A stretch of 64,000 nt of DNA from Rhodotorula mucilaginosa (Eukaryota > Basidiomycota > Microbotryomycetes > Sporidiobolales > Sporidiobolaceae). Positions 11,626 through 22,770 of this stretch are shown here, piece after piece; within the stretch, counting starts at the first letter, position 1, and the number at the start of each line of letters is the position of its first letter. Below the pieces are notes generated by a model. The model saw nothing but the letters and a program-made list of their open reading frames with translations, did no database searches and had not been told where the DNA came from. The position numbers and the translations under genes are program-made. Location: positions 124,001 to 188,000 of the forward strand of contig CP137864.1 in NCBI GenBank assembly GCA_034406715.1. The letters run 5' to 3'.

Positions 11626-14271
11626 ATGGGGCGCAAGGTCGTGTTGACTCTGCATAGGAACGATCTCCGGTCAGTCTCTCTCTCTCACGCTCTCCTTTGG
11701 TTCGGAAGGTTCGACGGGTCAAGTATCATCGTGTTCTGATCGAAAAACGCGCACACATGTACACAGACTGAGAGTGAGTGCATGCCGAGTGTATATACTT
11801 CCTCGACAGCGTGCGCACCAAGAGGCTGACTCGCCTCCGTGACCCAAGGACAACGAACTGTTGCACGCCGCACACGACCAGGCGCACAAAGATGTCACGC
11901 ACGTCCTGCCCCTCTACGTGTTCGACGAGCGCTTCATCGAGTTGTCAGGCTTGCCGGGATATGAACGCCAAGGGCCCGAAGCGCGGACGCGGTTGGGCAA
12001 GTTCTGGCGGACCGGCGCCTTCAGGGCGAGGTCAGTTTTCCTCCCTCTCTGCGGTTCTCTCTTCCGCATCCGTCCCCCAATGCTCACTCTACCCAACAAC
12101 ACAGATTCCTAGTCGAGGGCGTGTTTGACATGCGCGACTCGCTCAGGAAACACGGTTCCGACCTCTTGCTCCGCTTCGGAAAGATGGAAGAAGTGACGCG
12201 CGACGTCGTGCGCGCCTTGCGTGACAATGGCGACGAGGTTTTGGAAGTCTTTCTCCAGTCAGAGGTGAGTCGTCCGGCACTGTCCCAGCTTGTTAGAGAA
12301 TGCTCAGGAGCTGACGTCCCTCTCTCTCTCTTTGTGCGCCCTTGACAGTTCTATACGGAGGAACTCGCCATCGAACGCAAGTTGCGAGAGTCGCTGAAAG
12401 AGCTCGGCGTCAACCTTCGCATGTTTGACCAGGTCCCGCTCAGTAAGTGGGGTTTGCCTCTGCCCGCTCGGGAACCTCCGCCGCAAAGAAGCTGACGACT
12501 TGGACCTTCCGCAGTCCACGTCGACGACTTGCCCTTTTCCCCGGAAGACATGCCCGACGTCTTCACTCCATTCCGGAAGCGGATCGAGAACTTGCCTCAC
12601 CTCGGTCGGCCACCGTTCCCGATCCCGAAGCAATTCAAGCCGTTCCCGTCGCCTCCGAACGCCGCCAACCCGTGGCCGGGGTACGGCTCCGAACTCGAGG
12701 CCAAGGACCGCGGACTCGCCTACGTCCTCGAGTGCTTGTTGAAGCCGTTGCAGGACACGTTCCAGTTGCGGGCGGGCAGCGAGGGCAAGAACCAGAAGAG
12801 CGCGTTCCCCTACGCGGGAGGCGAGACCCCGGCGATGGAACGCGTCGAGTGGTACTTCAAGCACGGGGATCCGCCCCCCGTCGCGCGGTACAAGGAGACG
12901 AGGAACGGCCTGATCGGGCACTCGTACAGTACCAAACTGTCGCCGTTCTTGTGCCTCGGCATGGTCTCGCCGCGGACGATCGTGCACGCCCTCGATGAGT
13001 ACGAAGCCAAGTTTGGCTCGACGCAAAACACCTACTGGGTCCGCTTTGAACTCTTGTGGCGGGACTACTTTCTCTACGCGGCGAGGTCAGTTTCCTGTCA
13101 CCCGAGTGGACTTGGTGAGCATCTCCGAGGCTGATTTCTCATTTTCCCCGGGTCTCGGTGTTCGCGCAACAGGAAATTCGGCCCCAAATTGTTCACGCTC
13201 GGCGGATTCGAAGAGATCACGGACCCGAAGCAGGCGCGCGAAAAGACTCGGCCCGGGTGGTGGAAGGATTGGGACCAAGACGAGCCGCTCAAGCAGACTT
13301 CGGAGGACGAGCAAGCTGCCGTCAGGTGGATGCAGGGCAAGACGGGCCTCCCGTTCGTCGATGCCAACATGGCCGAGCTGCGCGAGTCGGGGTGAGTTCA
13401 CGGTGCGGGATATTGAGCCGCGCGATTCAGGCCGGGGTTCTGATGATTTTGAGCGATCGCAACAGCTTCATGTCGAACCGAGGTCGACAGAACGTTGCCT
13501 CGTTCCTGACCAAGGACTGCAAGATCGACTGGCGACTCGGCGCCGAGTTCTTCGAGAGTCACTTGATCGACTACGAGGTTCGCGTTCTCTCTCTTCCTCC
13601 GTGGCAAAGATACCGTTGCTGATGGACTTGTTCCTATTCGCAGCCGTCCAACAACTGGGGTAACTGGCAGTATGTCGCCGGAGTTGGTAACGACCCGCGC
13701 GCGTCTCGGCAGTTCAACCCGGTCAAGCAGGGCAACGATGTGAGCGAGCGCGCTCGACTTTATTCTCCACTTGAATCACACTGACTCACCGTTTGACGCA
13801 TACCCGAAGTACGACCCATACGGCGACTACATCCGCACCTGGTTACCTCAACTCGCCGAAGTCCCGACCAACAAGATCCAGTGCCCGTGGACCCTCCCCG
13901 CGAAAGACTTTGCGCGCTACATCCCTGAAGGGTCCTACCCGCAAATCCCAGTCCTCGAGCAATCGAACTGGAAGCCGCACTATACGCGGCGAGGTCCGAG
14001 CAAGCATGGCGTGCCGAACCGGAACGAGCGCGTCAAGAACCCGGGGCCGTTGATCGTCAGTGGCGGCGCGGCCAAGAGCAACCAGAACAAGGGACCGCAG
14101 CCGAAGCAGCAGGACGGGAACAAGAAGAACAAGAATGAGCCGGCCGAGAGTACGCCGCGAGGATCATCTGAGGCGCGCAAGCGTGAGACCAAGGCCATCG
14201 ACGAGGTTGTCCAGCACAAAGGCGACGACGGTCAAGCCGAAGCAAACTGCCGCGACAAGTGCTTGTCCTGA
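11626..14271 (+). CDS. DASH-type cryptochrome/photolyase
   Basis: CRY-DASH proteins are FAD (and folate) flavoproteins that repair cyclobutane dimers in single-stranded DNA or act as blue-light sensors. Ten exons: 11626..11669, 11767..11773, 11849..12030, 12105..12264, 12349..12442, 12515..13085, 13173..13391, 13466..13577, 13644..13739, 13810..14271; 648 aa. The second exon is only 7 nt and is required to keep frame and to give the conserved NDLRLRDN. Seen: [11 protein letters not shown] (antenna domain), then [54 protein letters not shown] and [16 protein letters not shown], the FAD-domain signature of the DASH class. The C-terminal 90 residues are Lys/Gln/Asn-rich, like the extensions of fungal DASH proteins. 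The terminal part of the model (from 13810) relies on one AG acceptor. Confidence 0.93.
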
Positions 14272-14445
14272 GCGGCCGCTTCTTCTTCAAACACCCTTTC
14301 CCGGGCTGTGTGTTCTCCCTCCTCGCCTCTCTCGTTTCTTACGCAAAACGCAAAGCATCTCCGCCCGCAAAGCTTGCTTCTTGGGGTCCAGCCTGTGTAA
14401 CATCCCCTTCTAGCTGCATACAATATCATACTTCTACCCTGGTCT

Positions 14446-16089
14446 CTAGTTCTCCGGCACAAGCTCAATGTCCTTGACGAGCAAGCAGTGCGGCGCGCCG
14501 TCCTTTTCCCGGCCGCGAAAAATTCGGCTCGTCAGCGGGAATTCGAGTCAAGCACGCTGCGAGGTGATCATGATGCGCACCTCCATGAACTGGTCGCCTT
14601 GTCGCAGGTACCCCGACTTGGCATAGAACCCTTCGGCGTGCATTTGCGAGTGGCAGTGAACGCGCACGCTCGAATAGCCCTGCGCGGCGAGGCCGGCTTT
14701 GCCCTTGCGTTGCCGGACATGCTCTTCCATCGCGTTGATGAGCAGTTTGCCAGTCCCGCCGCCTCGGAATTTGGGCATGACTGACGAGAGAGAGAGAAAG
14801 ATCACACGTCCGGGAAGTTAGCTCGCGCAGGGGAGGAGAGAGACCTTGCGTTTTGGGCACAAACAAAACTCACCGGCGACGCGACCCATCTTCCCTGCTG
14901 CTTGGTTCGGTTTCGGCCACCAGCGGATGGTTCCGGCATCTTCCTCCTTACCGTCAGCGCCCGTTGTCGTCATGAGGAAGTGATCAGACTCGGGGTCTTT
15001 CCTGTTCGAGGCGATCTCGTTCAGCCCAGGCGGTCATCGAACACATGTCGAAGCAGCGGGCGACGGGTACGCACTCGTCAAGTTCATCTTCCAGCGCGTA
15101 TCCCTGCTCCTCGACAAAGACTGCCACCCGGACTTTGATGACGCGATCGTAGTCCTCTTCGGTTTCGACGAACCGAACGTTATAAGTCCGCGTCGGGGTG
15201 CTGTTCCCGTTGAGGACGGCAATCTTGGGCCTGCAAAAGGAATCAGAGTTAGGACACAAAGGAAGCACACGCAGAGACAAGTGAAGGGGGCGGACTCGGG
15301 CGCGAGTTCGATCCGCTTCGCCATCTTGACGTGCGGCTGTCCTTCCTGCGAGCCACCATGTACCCAAGTTCGTCAACATCGCTCGCACGGATTAGAGACG
15401 AGGACAGAGGGGACGCCGCCTCACCTCGATAAAGTCCGGACCGATCGAATGCCATCCCATCTTGGCATAGAACCCTTCCGCAATCTTTTGCGAGTACGCG
15501 AGCAACTCGATGCTCGACTTGCCGCGCGTCACGTCGGCCGCTTTCCCTCGTCGCTCTCGGACGTGTTCCTCGAGCGCTTCGCAGAGGATCCGGCCGGCTC
15601 CGGTCCCGCGCGTCGACTTGATGATGGCCACGCGGCCGAGTTTCGACCGCGGCGGGAACCTGGAAGCGGAAGGACGTCTTAGCGCGTGCGCTGAGCTTTC
15701 CCACATAATCATGCCCGCCTGGGGAACCAACCTCCAGGACGGGAACTGTGAGGAGGAGACAGCAGCGCCCGACAAACGTACCACCGCAGAGTTCCGACAT
15801 CCTCTTCCGTCCCGTCCTCCCTTTTCCGGCTCATGAGCAAGTGGTCGCACAGCGGGTCCATCCTATGCGGAACAGACTTGATCAGCGTCGCCCGAAGATA
15901 CTCGTAACGGTGCGTACGCACGGCTCACCCGTCGACTTCGATCTTTGCATCGTACCCTTGCTCCTCGACAAAGACCTGGTAGCGGATGGCCATAGCGCGC
16001 TGGAGCTGTTCGGGCGTGACGCAGAGCACGGTCGAGTAGCTCGCAGCTGGTGCAGTCGCAAGCGGAGCGTTGTACGACGTCTGAGTCAT
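14446..16089 (-). CDS. double-GNAT-domain N-acetyltransferase
   Basis: GNAT proteins move an acetyl group from acetyl-CoA to an amine; the acceptor here is unknown. Eight exons in coding order: 16089..15929, 15862..15782, 15659..15425, 15345..15296, 15230..15075, 15001..14874, 14780..14581, 14502..14446; 355 aa. Two complete GNAT modules lie in tandem. Copy 1: VFVEEQGYDAKIEVDG, GRVAIIKSTRGTGAGRIL, EGFYAKMGWHSIGPDFIE, EGQPHVKMAKRIEL. Copy 2: VFVEEQGYALEDELDE, GRVAVMPKFRGGGTGKLL, EGFYAKSGYLRQGDQFME, DGAPHCLLVKDIEL. Introns fall at the same place in both copies (after the VEEQGY block and after FIE/FME), so this is an internal duplication. The modules join through exons 15345..15296 and 15230..15075 with a GTCCGC donor. 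If that intron were misread there would be two adjacent single-domain genes. Confidence 0.85.
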
Positions 16090-16410
16090 GGTCGGCGGCA
16101 GGAGGGAGGAACGAGGCCGGGAGCGGCGCGGAGCAGCGGCGGTCGGGACTAGCGGTAGGTCTGGCGGTGCTCTTGTGGGTGCAGGTGGCCCTTCTCTCGG
16201 GAGCAGCACAGTCAAGGAGGAAGAACGGCCAGTCTTCACGTCGATCGACTCTCGGCCGACAAAGAGCTCTATCGCTCTCTATGATTATGCACACTATTGT
16301 AACGATTCACACTGCGAGTTAATTGCACAACAAAAGAGAGTGAGGACGCCCCAGAGTATACAACATGACTGAGAATCGAAAGAAATCAGCCCCATCCAAG
16401 GGCGTAACCC
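16090..16410. other. intergenic, GNAT gene promoter side
   Basis: These 321 bp lie between the GNAT start and the stop of the next minus-strand gene, with an AT-richer core near 16260-16380. No gene was seen. Confidence 0.5.
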
Positions 16411-18433
16411 TCACGCCAGTTTAATGTTCCCCTTGTCGGCCTCAGGGTACGCAGGACCGAGGGCAATGTTCTGCCCCGACAAGCTCGCGACGGGCGTCTT
16501 GGCCATGTCCTCCAACGAGTCTTGCCCCGCCGGGGTCGGGACGGCGGTGGGGTGCCGAGGCGGATCAATCTTGAGCGCCGGCGTGGACAGCGATCGCGAC
16601 ATGGATGTTCCGCCGCTGTGCGAGACCAGAGTCCGCAGGGGAGAACTCGTCTTGACGGGGGAAAGAGAATTGTTGTTGATGGACCCAGAAGAACCACCAC
16701 CGAGACAAGTCGTGACATGACCCAGCCGAGGTGTCGTCTCTCCCGAGTTCGAGTTCGAGTTCGAGGAGGCAGAGCCGGGCGTGATGGTCGACGAGCGAGA
16801 CCGGACCGGTGTCATCGGTTCTGGCATCCCTGAGGCGTGATGACGAGATGACGACGAGCTCGCGTGCGGCAGGCGTGGAGAGGCGGAGGCGGCAGAAGGA
16901 GAAGACAATGGCGGATGAGAATCGCCACGACGGCGGGAATGCTGCTGGTGGTGGTGGTGGTGGTGTCCGCCGAGGACGACTTCCTTCGCACCCAGCGAGC
17001 GCGCTTCCTCCGGTGACACAAAGACCTAATGATTGCGCAAAGGAAAAACGTCAGCGGGTGTTGTGTGTGCAAGCAGAGAGTTCTTCTGTCGCACACTTAC
17101 GGGAGCATAAACCAGCACTCGCCGCAGCCCCGCGTCAACATCTCGACTGCCTCCAGGAGGATTCGGAGGACCGCTCTGGTGATGCCGCATCGGCGGGAAG
17201 GTCGAACTGACAGGCGAGCTCGTCGTCAACGTTAGGAGCGGCACTTCCTGCTCCCGTTGCGACATAGCTGCTGTCGCCGCCGCCGCCGCCGTGGCGGTAC
17301 CTCGCTCCTCTGACCGCGGCAAGAGAAAGATCCGCGTCGACTCGTCGCCACTGCTGCGCTTCTTGTGCTCCCCCGAACGCAGACTCCCACTCCTTTCGCG
17401 TTCGCGTGGCTTCGAACGCCTGTCGGAAGCCGAACCCGCGCTCGCGTGCGCCGCTTCTCCGTGCGACTCGCGGCGTTTCTTCTTCGTGTGCGGCGTCATG
17501 GTCGACGCACTCGAGGATGACCGGGATGATGGAGAGCGGAACAAGCCCGAGCGAGGTGCGGTCGTGCCCTCCAGTTCGACGGGAGAGTCGTAGAATTCGT
17601 CTCCGCCACGGGCCGTCCGAGCCGACGACGGCATGCGGGACCTGACCAGCAGGGCATAGTAGCCCAAGATCCTCACGGCGACCCACGCTCGCGCGCCTTC
17701 GACGATCGCCAACGCTCCAAGCGCCGAGACGAGGACGCCTTCAAACTGTTCCTCGCACGCCTCGAGCGAGAGTCCGAGCAAGTCGGGCAAGCCGATCGAG
17801 AACGGGACGGGGAGGGACGTCGCGCCCGAGACGGACGACGAAAGGGCTTGGCACACTGTCGTCGCGAGGCCCGAGGACCCGTCGGCCGAGGAAGGGTTGC
17901 CGACGGTGAGGATGAGAAAGATGGTCGAAAGGAGGACGAGGTCGAGCGAGAGCGACAGGAAGCCGTTCAGCATAAACAGCCGGATCAAGGCGAGGTGGTC
18001 CTAGTGTGCGAAACAACGAATCAGCCTCTTCTTGGCATAGTACGGGGGAAGCGTACGTACGGAGAGGATGCCAAAGAGACCTCCAATCGCGACTCCGACC
18101 GAGCACCAGGACCAGAACTGCGGGCCAGGTGACTTAGTACACGTTCATCAATGTACACGCCACAAGGGAACTCACCCTCGCGATGCCCAAGAGTGCCCTG
18201 ACTCCCTCGATCCTCCTCCGCTCTGCGCCTTCCCAATCCCTCGCATCGTCGCCGTCGCGCCCTGCAAAGCCGTCATCGGAGGCAGAGGAAGCGGAATCGC
18301 CCGCCAAGCCCGTCGCTACGCTGGACAGGTACGCCGAGAGCCAGAGGTGCCAGACTACGGACGCGAGCGCGAGGCCGAGGGCGTGAAGGCGGTGCCGGCG
18401 CGCATAGTTGCTCCGCGTCGTCGGCGAGAGCAT
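16411..18433 (-). CDS. four-span membrane protein, copy A of a tandem pair
   Basis: Unknown function; predicted integral membrane protein. Exons in coding order: 18433..18176, 18117..18061, 18000..17101, 17025..16411; 609 aa. Hydrophobic segments: ALGLALASVVWHLWLSAYL (exon 1), WSWCSVGVAIGGLFGIL (exon 2), LSLDLVLLSTIFLILTVG, and a last one around VLVSALGALAIVEGARAW. A motif SLEACEEQFEGVLV precedes the last span. The long C-terminal half is Ser/Arg/Pro-rich, hence probably cytosolic and disordered, with an exon junction VYAP|VFVSPEEARSLG and a His run (HHHHHH) near 16960. The downstream neighbour (18870..20408) shares the fold, the EACE motif, a first exon of exactly 258 nt and the position of the second intron, so the two are tandem duplicates. 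Genes of this shape are common and poorly described in basidiomycetes (inference). Confidence 0.75.
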
Positions 18434-18869
18434 AAGGCACCGCGTTCCAGCAGTCGGAGACCTGCTGCAGTATTCACGCCCAATGTATAGCCTGGATTCC
18501 CTTTGCCGGAATTCGGAGATGATGACAATTCATGTGCGCGCCGAAGTCTTCTGCTCGTTCGGCCGGCTCGCCGATCGCGAACGGAGACTCGACCTCCGCT
18601 TCCGAAGTAAAGACGGAAAATGCTGTAAGCGAGGCATCATGTATGGGCATGACTCCATGCAACACGACTAGTGTAGTCGACACGGAGCGGTCAAGAAAGG
18701 AGAGGGACAATGCTACAGACACGAGTTGCGGTAGACGTATGCACAAGGTGAAAAAAGAGAGACGACGGACGCGATAAGGGTATCATGAGGATGCAGGGCA
18801 GGCGATTAACAGGATTGCGGGAAAAGGGGATGTTGTATGTACTGAGGAAGAGAAAGGGAGACACGAGGA
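18434..18869. other. intergenic between tandem membrane-protein genes
   Basis: These 436 bp lie between the start of copy A and the stop of copy B on the same strand. No coding evidence was seen. Confidence 0.5.
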
Positions 18870-20408
18870 TCAAGCCTCGAGGTCGTCGTCGTCTTGAGCG
18901 CGAGTCCAGCGAGGCCGGTTCGCGGCCGAGTCGAGCGACTTGGTCGAGTTGCTTTGGCACCGCGCTGGCGAGGTCGACGACGACGACATCTGTCCCGGCT
19001 CGTCGGTAAAGATGAGCGGCGGAGTCAGTGGCGGCGGCGGCGGCGGAGGTGGTGATGCGGGCGAGGTGGCGGTGGCGGGAGATGATGGCGCAGAAGAAGA
19101 AGCGGACGCCGATAGGGAAGGACACGACGATGAAGAAGAAGAAGAAGAAGACGGCACGGATCGGGGGGACGGTCGCCGCGGTGATGGCGGCGATGGCCGA
19201 GTCGAGAGGGTCGACAAGCTGCGACGAGCGGATGCGCCGCACTCGTGCTGCTGCTGCGGAGGAGGAGGAGGCATGTGCAAAGTCGGAGATGAAGGTTCGT
19301 ACACGGCATGTCCGAGCGAGTCGATCACGAACGGGACGAGAACAAGTCTCGGTTCGGCGGAGCTGTTTCGCCGATTCGGGGAGGAGGACGACGAGTTGCG
19401 GCGGAAGTCGTCGCTCTGCGCCCGAGTTGGTCGTCGCTTCTCCTCAACGCTGGTCGGGAGAGAAGGATGAGAGAAGGTGTTGCTCCTCCGTTCAAAAGTC
19501 CGGGACGACCGCGCTTCTTCGAGCGCAAGCGGCGTGTACCGAGCGGTCGGTCGTGAACCACCCGAAGACGACAAGCGCCGCACCACCTTCTCGACCATGC
19601 CCTTGGTGTTTAGATTCTCCCCCCGCTCGCCGTCCACGCCAGTCTCGTCAACCGCTGCCCGAACCGACGACCACGCTCCGCCGAGCCCTCGGTCTTCGAG
19701 GTCCTTCATTTCGACGTTGGCGTCCCAAGTGACCCAGGTCCCGTACGCCCTCAAAGCGATCGTCACCGCACACCCGACCAAGACTCTGACCATGGCAGTT
19801 TGCCACGCATCCTCGCACGCCTCGACGCCCCAGAACGCCAACTCGATCCCGTTCGACCACGACGAGGTGGCATGCTCGCTCGGGCGGGCGAGGAGGGCCC
19901 GCGCCGAGGCGGAAAAGTCGGACGCGTACGAGGACGAGCAGACAAAGTCGCCGAAGGGTTCGGAGAGGGACGGGGAAAAGGTCAAGAGGAGGAGGGTCAG
20001 GGTGAGGAAAATGGTCGCGAGGAGGTCGAACGCCGTCGTCAGCGCAAAGACGGCGTGCAGTTTCGATTTGCGCTGCATTCGTAGAGTACGAGTCAGCTTT
20101 TGAGTAGCCCTCCCAGGCTTTGGGAGGAAACGAAGAGCGGCGGGACTCACGAGGACAAGGCCGAGGACTCCACATAGACTACCCGCTGCACTGATGAAGG
20201 CCCATCGGAGGGCGACGTCGCCGGCCCACCAGACCGCGACGGCCGTCTGGTCGAGGTCGATCGCCTCGTCGTCGCTGTCGAGTTCAGCTTCAATGGACCG
20301 GAGTGCGACGGCGAGCGAGACGGCGAGGCCGGACGCGAGCAGGACCGAAGCGGCGCTGGCGATGAGAGCCGGAGTGCGACGAGACGGGTTGCTCGGACGA
20401 GACGGCAT
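18870..20408 (-). CDS. four-span membrane protein, copy B of a tandem pair
   Basis: Paralogue of the neighbouring 16411..18433 gene; unknown function. Exons in coding order: 20408..20151 (258 nt) and 20072..18870; 486 aa. The intron 20151-20073 is 78 nt, a multiple of three without stops, so a naive translation reads through it. The GTGAGT donor, the AAGCTGACTCG branch region and the CAG acceptor, plus the matching intron in copy A, make it real. Four hydrophobic spans: ALIASAASVLLASGLAVSLA, WAFISAAGSLCGVLGLVL, LLATIFLTLTLLLLTF and MVRVLVGCAVTIALRAYG, with the shared motif GVEACEDAW before the last. The C-terminal 250 residues are Ser/Pro/Arg-rich with a Pro run and a Ser run, likely a disordered cytosolic tail. 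Confidence 0.75.
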   Translation of the reverse strand: MPSRPSNPSRRTPALIASAASVLLASGLAVSLAVALRSIEAELDSDDEAIDLDQTAVAVWWAGDVALRWAFISAAGSLCGVLGLVLVSPAALRFLPKPGRATQKLTRTLRMQRKSKLHAVFALTTAFDLLATIFLTLTLLLLTFSPSLSEPFGDFVCSSSYASDFSASARALLARPSEHATSSWSNGIELAFWGVEACEDAWQTAMVRVLVGCAVTIALRAYGTWVTWDANVEMKDLEDRGLGGAWSSVRAAVDETGVDGERGENLNTKGMVEKVVRRLSSSGGSRPTARYTPLALEEARSSRTFERRSNTFSHPSLPTSVEEKRRPTRAQSDDFRRNSSSSSPNRRNSSAEPRLVLVPFVIDSLGHAVYEPSSPTLHMPPPPPQQQHECGASARRSLSTLSTRPSPPSPRRPSPRSVPSSSSSSSSSCPSLSASASSSAPSSPATATSPASPPPPPPPPLTPPLIFTDEPGQMSSSSTSPARCQSNSTKSLDSAANRPRWTRAQDDDDLEA

Positions 20409-20994
20409 GGCGCCCTTGTTCCGGTAGGAGATGTGCTCAGTGTGTATGCACCCTTGCTATGCAGGAGGGCGGGAGGCGAGCTGCTGATGAGCTAATCTGA
20501 TCGAACGAGGGCCGAGAGACGGAGAGAGAGAGATGCGCGAGTCGCTCGGCTTGTCGATCGCTGCCCTGCGAATCGTGTGACTCGGGTCGTGCGTCGACCC
20601 TTGGTCGAGCAGAGGTCGCTTCGTACAGGCAGGAGCACGGTATGGGTCTAGGGAACGCTCGTCGTGCCGAGCTCGAAGCCGGAGATGGATGTCCTCGGCC
20701 TCGCGCTCATCAGCTGCCCTCCGTCAGCAAGCACGGCACCCGCCGCGGAGACCGAACCTTGTTGGCGCGGAACGGCATCGGACTCCTTGGCTCCGAGAAT
20801 TTCGGCATCGCCTCGTGAAAGCTGATGCGCTTTAATCTTCCGCTGTGTGTATATGCGTCGGTTTACACAAGAGTAGAAAGCTACAAGCAAATAAGTGCTG
20901 CGCTGTAGAGCGCGGGACCGAATCAAGTCGCCTTGTCGGAGCGGATGACTCATGCATGTGAAAGTGTTCAGGCGGTGAGATGCAAAAAGCCTCA
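20409..20994. other. intergenic, copy B promoter side and MGM101 3' side
   Basis: These 586 bp carry no supported gene. They run from the start of the copy B membrane protein to the stop of MGM101. GA-rich runs occur near 20516-20535. Confidence 0.5.
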
Positions 20995-22303
20995 CTAGTT
21001 GGCAACCTCCTTAAGCGGGTATTCAAACTGCCCTCCCTTCTTCTTCCACCGCTTTTGCCTGCGAGGGCAGAAAGAGGCCAAAGTGAGTCACGGAGCAGAC
21101 AAAAAAGACTGCGAGCAGACACTGACTTTTTACCAGTCCCAACGTGCTCGACCCAGGCCTCGACACACTGAGTCTTCTTGAAAGCGCGAATAAAAGTAGG
21201 ATCCCTGCGAGAGTCGGACGAACGATAGGGTGAGCGAGCCGAAACAAGTGCCTGCCACAAAGGACCCCTTGCACACTTACCAGAGCTCGCCGGCGATACC
21301 CAAGTCTTTGCAGCACCGCATCAGCGCGTTACTCTTGCAAGCCTCGGCGGCAGTCGGGAGTCCGCTCGGATCAAAGTATTGCTGCTCGCCACGGGCGACC
21401 GACACGAGTCTGCGAGCGGAGTCGGAAGGTTTAGTACGCTTCGGCTCGCGGTCCGAGATCGACCAAGTACTGTCGTGGGGCGAGTCGGACGGGGCAAAAG
21501 ATGCTAGAAGAAGACTCACCGTCCGCCGACGACGAGACCCCACTCGCGCGTCAGGATCCCCTTCTGGATCGTTTCGGGTCCGCGGGGCACGAGTCCCCAC
21601 TGTCCCGGTCCCAGGGTCGTGTTGAGGATGCGGCGGTACAAGATCTCTGGGAGGTAGAGCAGACCATCTGCGGGACAGCAGCACACCGTCGATCAGTACT
21701 GGTAATCTTGTCGCAGCACGACGGGACAAAGGAAGGCGCACCAGGTTTGATCTGGATCTCTTCAGCCATGAGCGGTCGCATGAGCATCTGCGCCTGCTCC
21801 CGCGAGATGACCGCCGTGCCCAACCCGTTCCACGCCGTCGTCCAGTCGATCCCTCCCGACGAGGCGCCATCATCAGTCGTATTCGATTGAGCGAGTTGAT
21901 CGGCGTAGCTAGGCGGGAAGGGCGGCTTCCCAAACTCGGCGAGCGGGGAACGGTCGACTCCAAGTCCTGCTGCTGCAGCACGAGGCGGTGTCGGCGCCGG
22001 TGCAGAGGAGGACGACGCCGCTGACGATCGGGAAGGAAGAGGAGGTGCAAGCGGTGCGACCCGACTCAGTTCTTCCTCGGCGCCGTACGGGTCGAACGCT
22101 CCCGTTAAAGGCGCAGACAACCCTGCTCTTGGTGCCGGCGCAGGCGTAGATCGACTGGTAGAGGCCGCAGCTGGAGACGAAGTGGCGGTGCGAGCCGATG
22201 TGGGAGGAGCGGCGGTCGAGGAGGCCGCCGCCGCAGCTGCTGCTCGCCTGTAGACGGGACGAGCAGACGCCGCTTGGAGTAGGATTCGCGTCGGCGACAG
22301 CAT
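20995..22303 (-). CDS. MGM101: Mgm101, mitochondrial genome maintenance protein
   Basis: Mgm101 is a Rad52-like single-strand-annealing protein of mitochondrial nucleoids, needed to keep and repair mtDNA. Exons in coding order: 22303..21742, 21667..21520, 21409..21281, 21204..21127, 21058..20995; 326 aa. The N-terminus [20 protein letters not shown] is Arg-rich and acid-free, as in mitochondrial presequences, and is followed by an Ala/Ser/Thr/Pro linker. The conserved core reads [53 protein letters not shown] and [23 protein letters not shown], with the basic C-terminus [16 protein letters not shown]. The Cys pair and the basic tail match the yeast protein. Exon 4 ends at donor GTCAGT (after GTGKK), which restores the family C-terminus. 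An in-frame ATG lies 13 codons upstream (22342) but extends a less presequence-like region. Confidence 0.95.
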
Positions 22304-22770
22304 CTTGGCGTAGCGACGAGGCGATGGGCAGAGACAGCGCATGCACAGCCTCGACGCAAGCTGGGAAATTTGTGAGAATCGTAATCGCGTAATCGTGCTC
22401 ATTTGTAATGTCAGATTACCAATTACAGCCTTATCGCTCGACCCTCCTAACAGTACCGCGTCTGACACAGAGCTCCCGGGTCCTTTATACGAGGCTTAGA
22501 CTCGCACGACTCGCTTCATGTGAGAAAGGCTAGAGAGAGATGGTACTGATAACTGCTTGAACCGATCTAGTGGCCGAGCCTGTCTATGCTGATGCAAATG
22601 AAGGGTATCGAGGTGAGATGTATGGTGATGGTCCGTACAGTATTGAAGAAGGGAAGGAAGCCACGGTCGGGGCAGGCTGCGTAATGACCCTCGACGCCGC
22701 AGGCTTTCCGCTGTCCGAGGGCCAGCGCAGCGATCCCACGGGTGGGATTCCTGCCGGGCCTTCCTGCTCC
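22304..22770. promoter_or_regulatory. MGM101 upstream region with GTAAT-N5-ATTAC element
   Basis: These 467 bp lie between the MGM101 start and the stop of the next minus-strand gene. An AT-rich patch at 22375-22430 holds an inverted element, GTAAT (22405-22409) and ATTAC (22415-22419). A similar element lies near 55070-55083, upstream of the MPP10 coding body. Confidence 0.4.

Noticed and set aside
16955-16975. His-tag-like HHHHHH in the copy A membrane protein
   Set aside because: It is part of a native low-complexity His/Gln stretch in genomic sequence, not a construct.
20073-20150. Reading copy B (18870..20408) as a single exon of 512 aa
   Set aside because: The 78-nt stretch has donor, branch-like and acceptor signals, and the paralogue has an intron at the same place; removing it improves the alignment.
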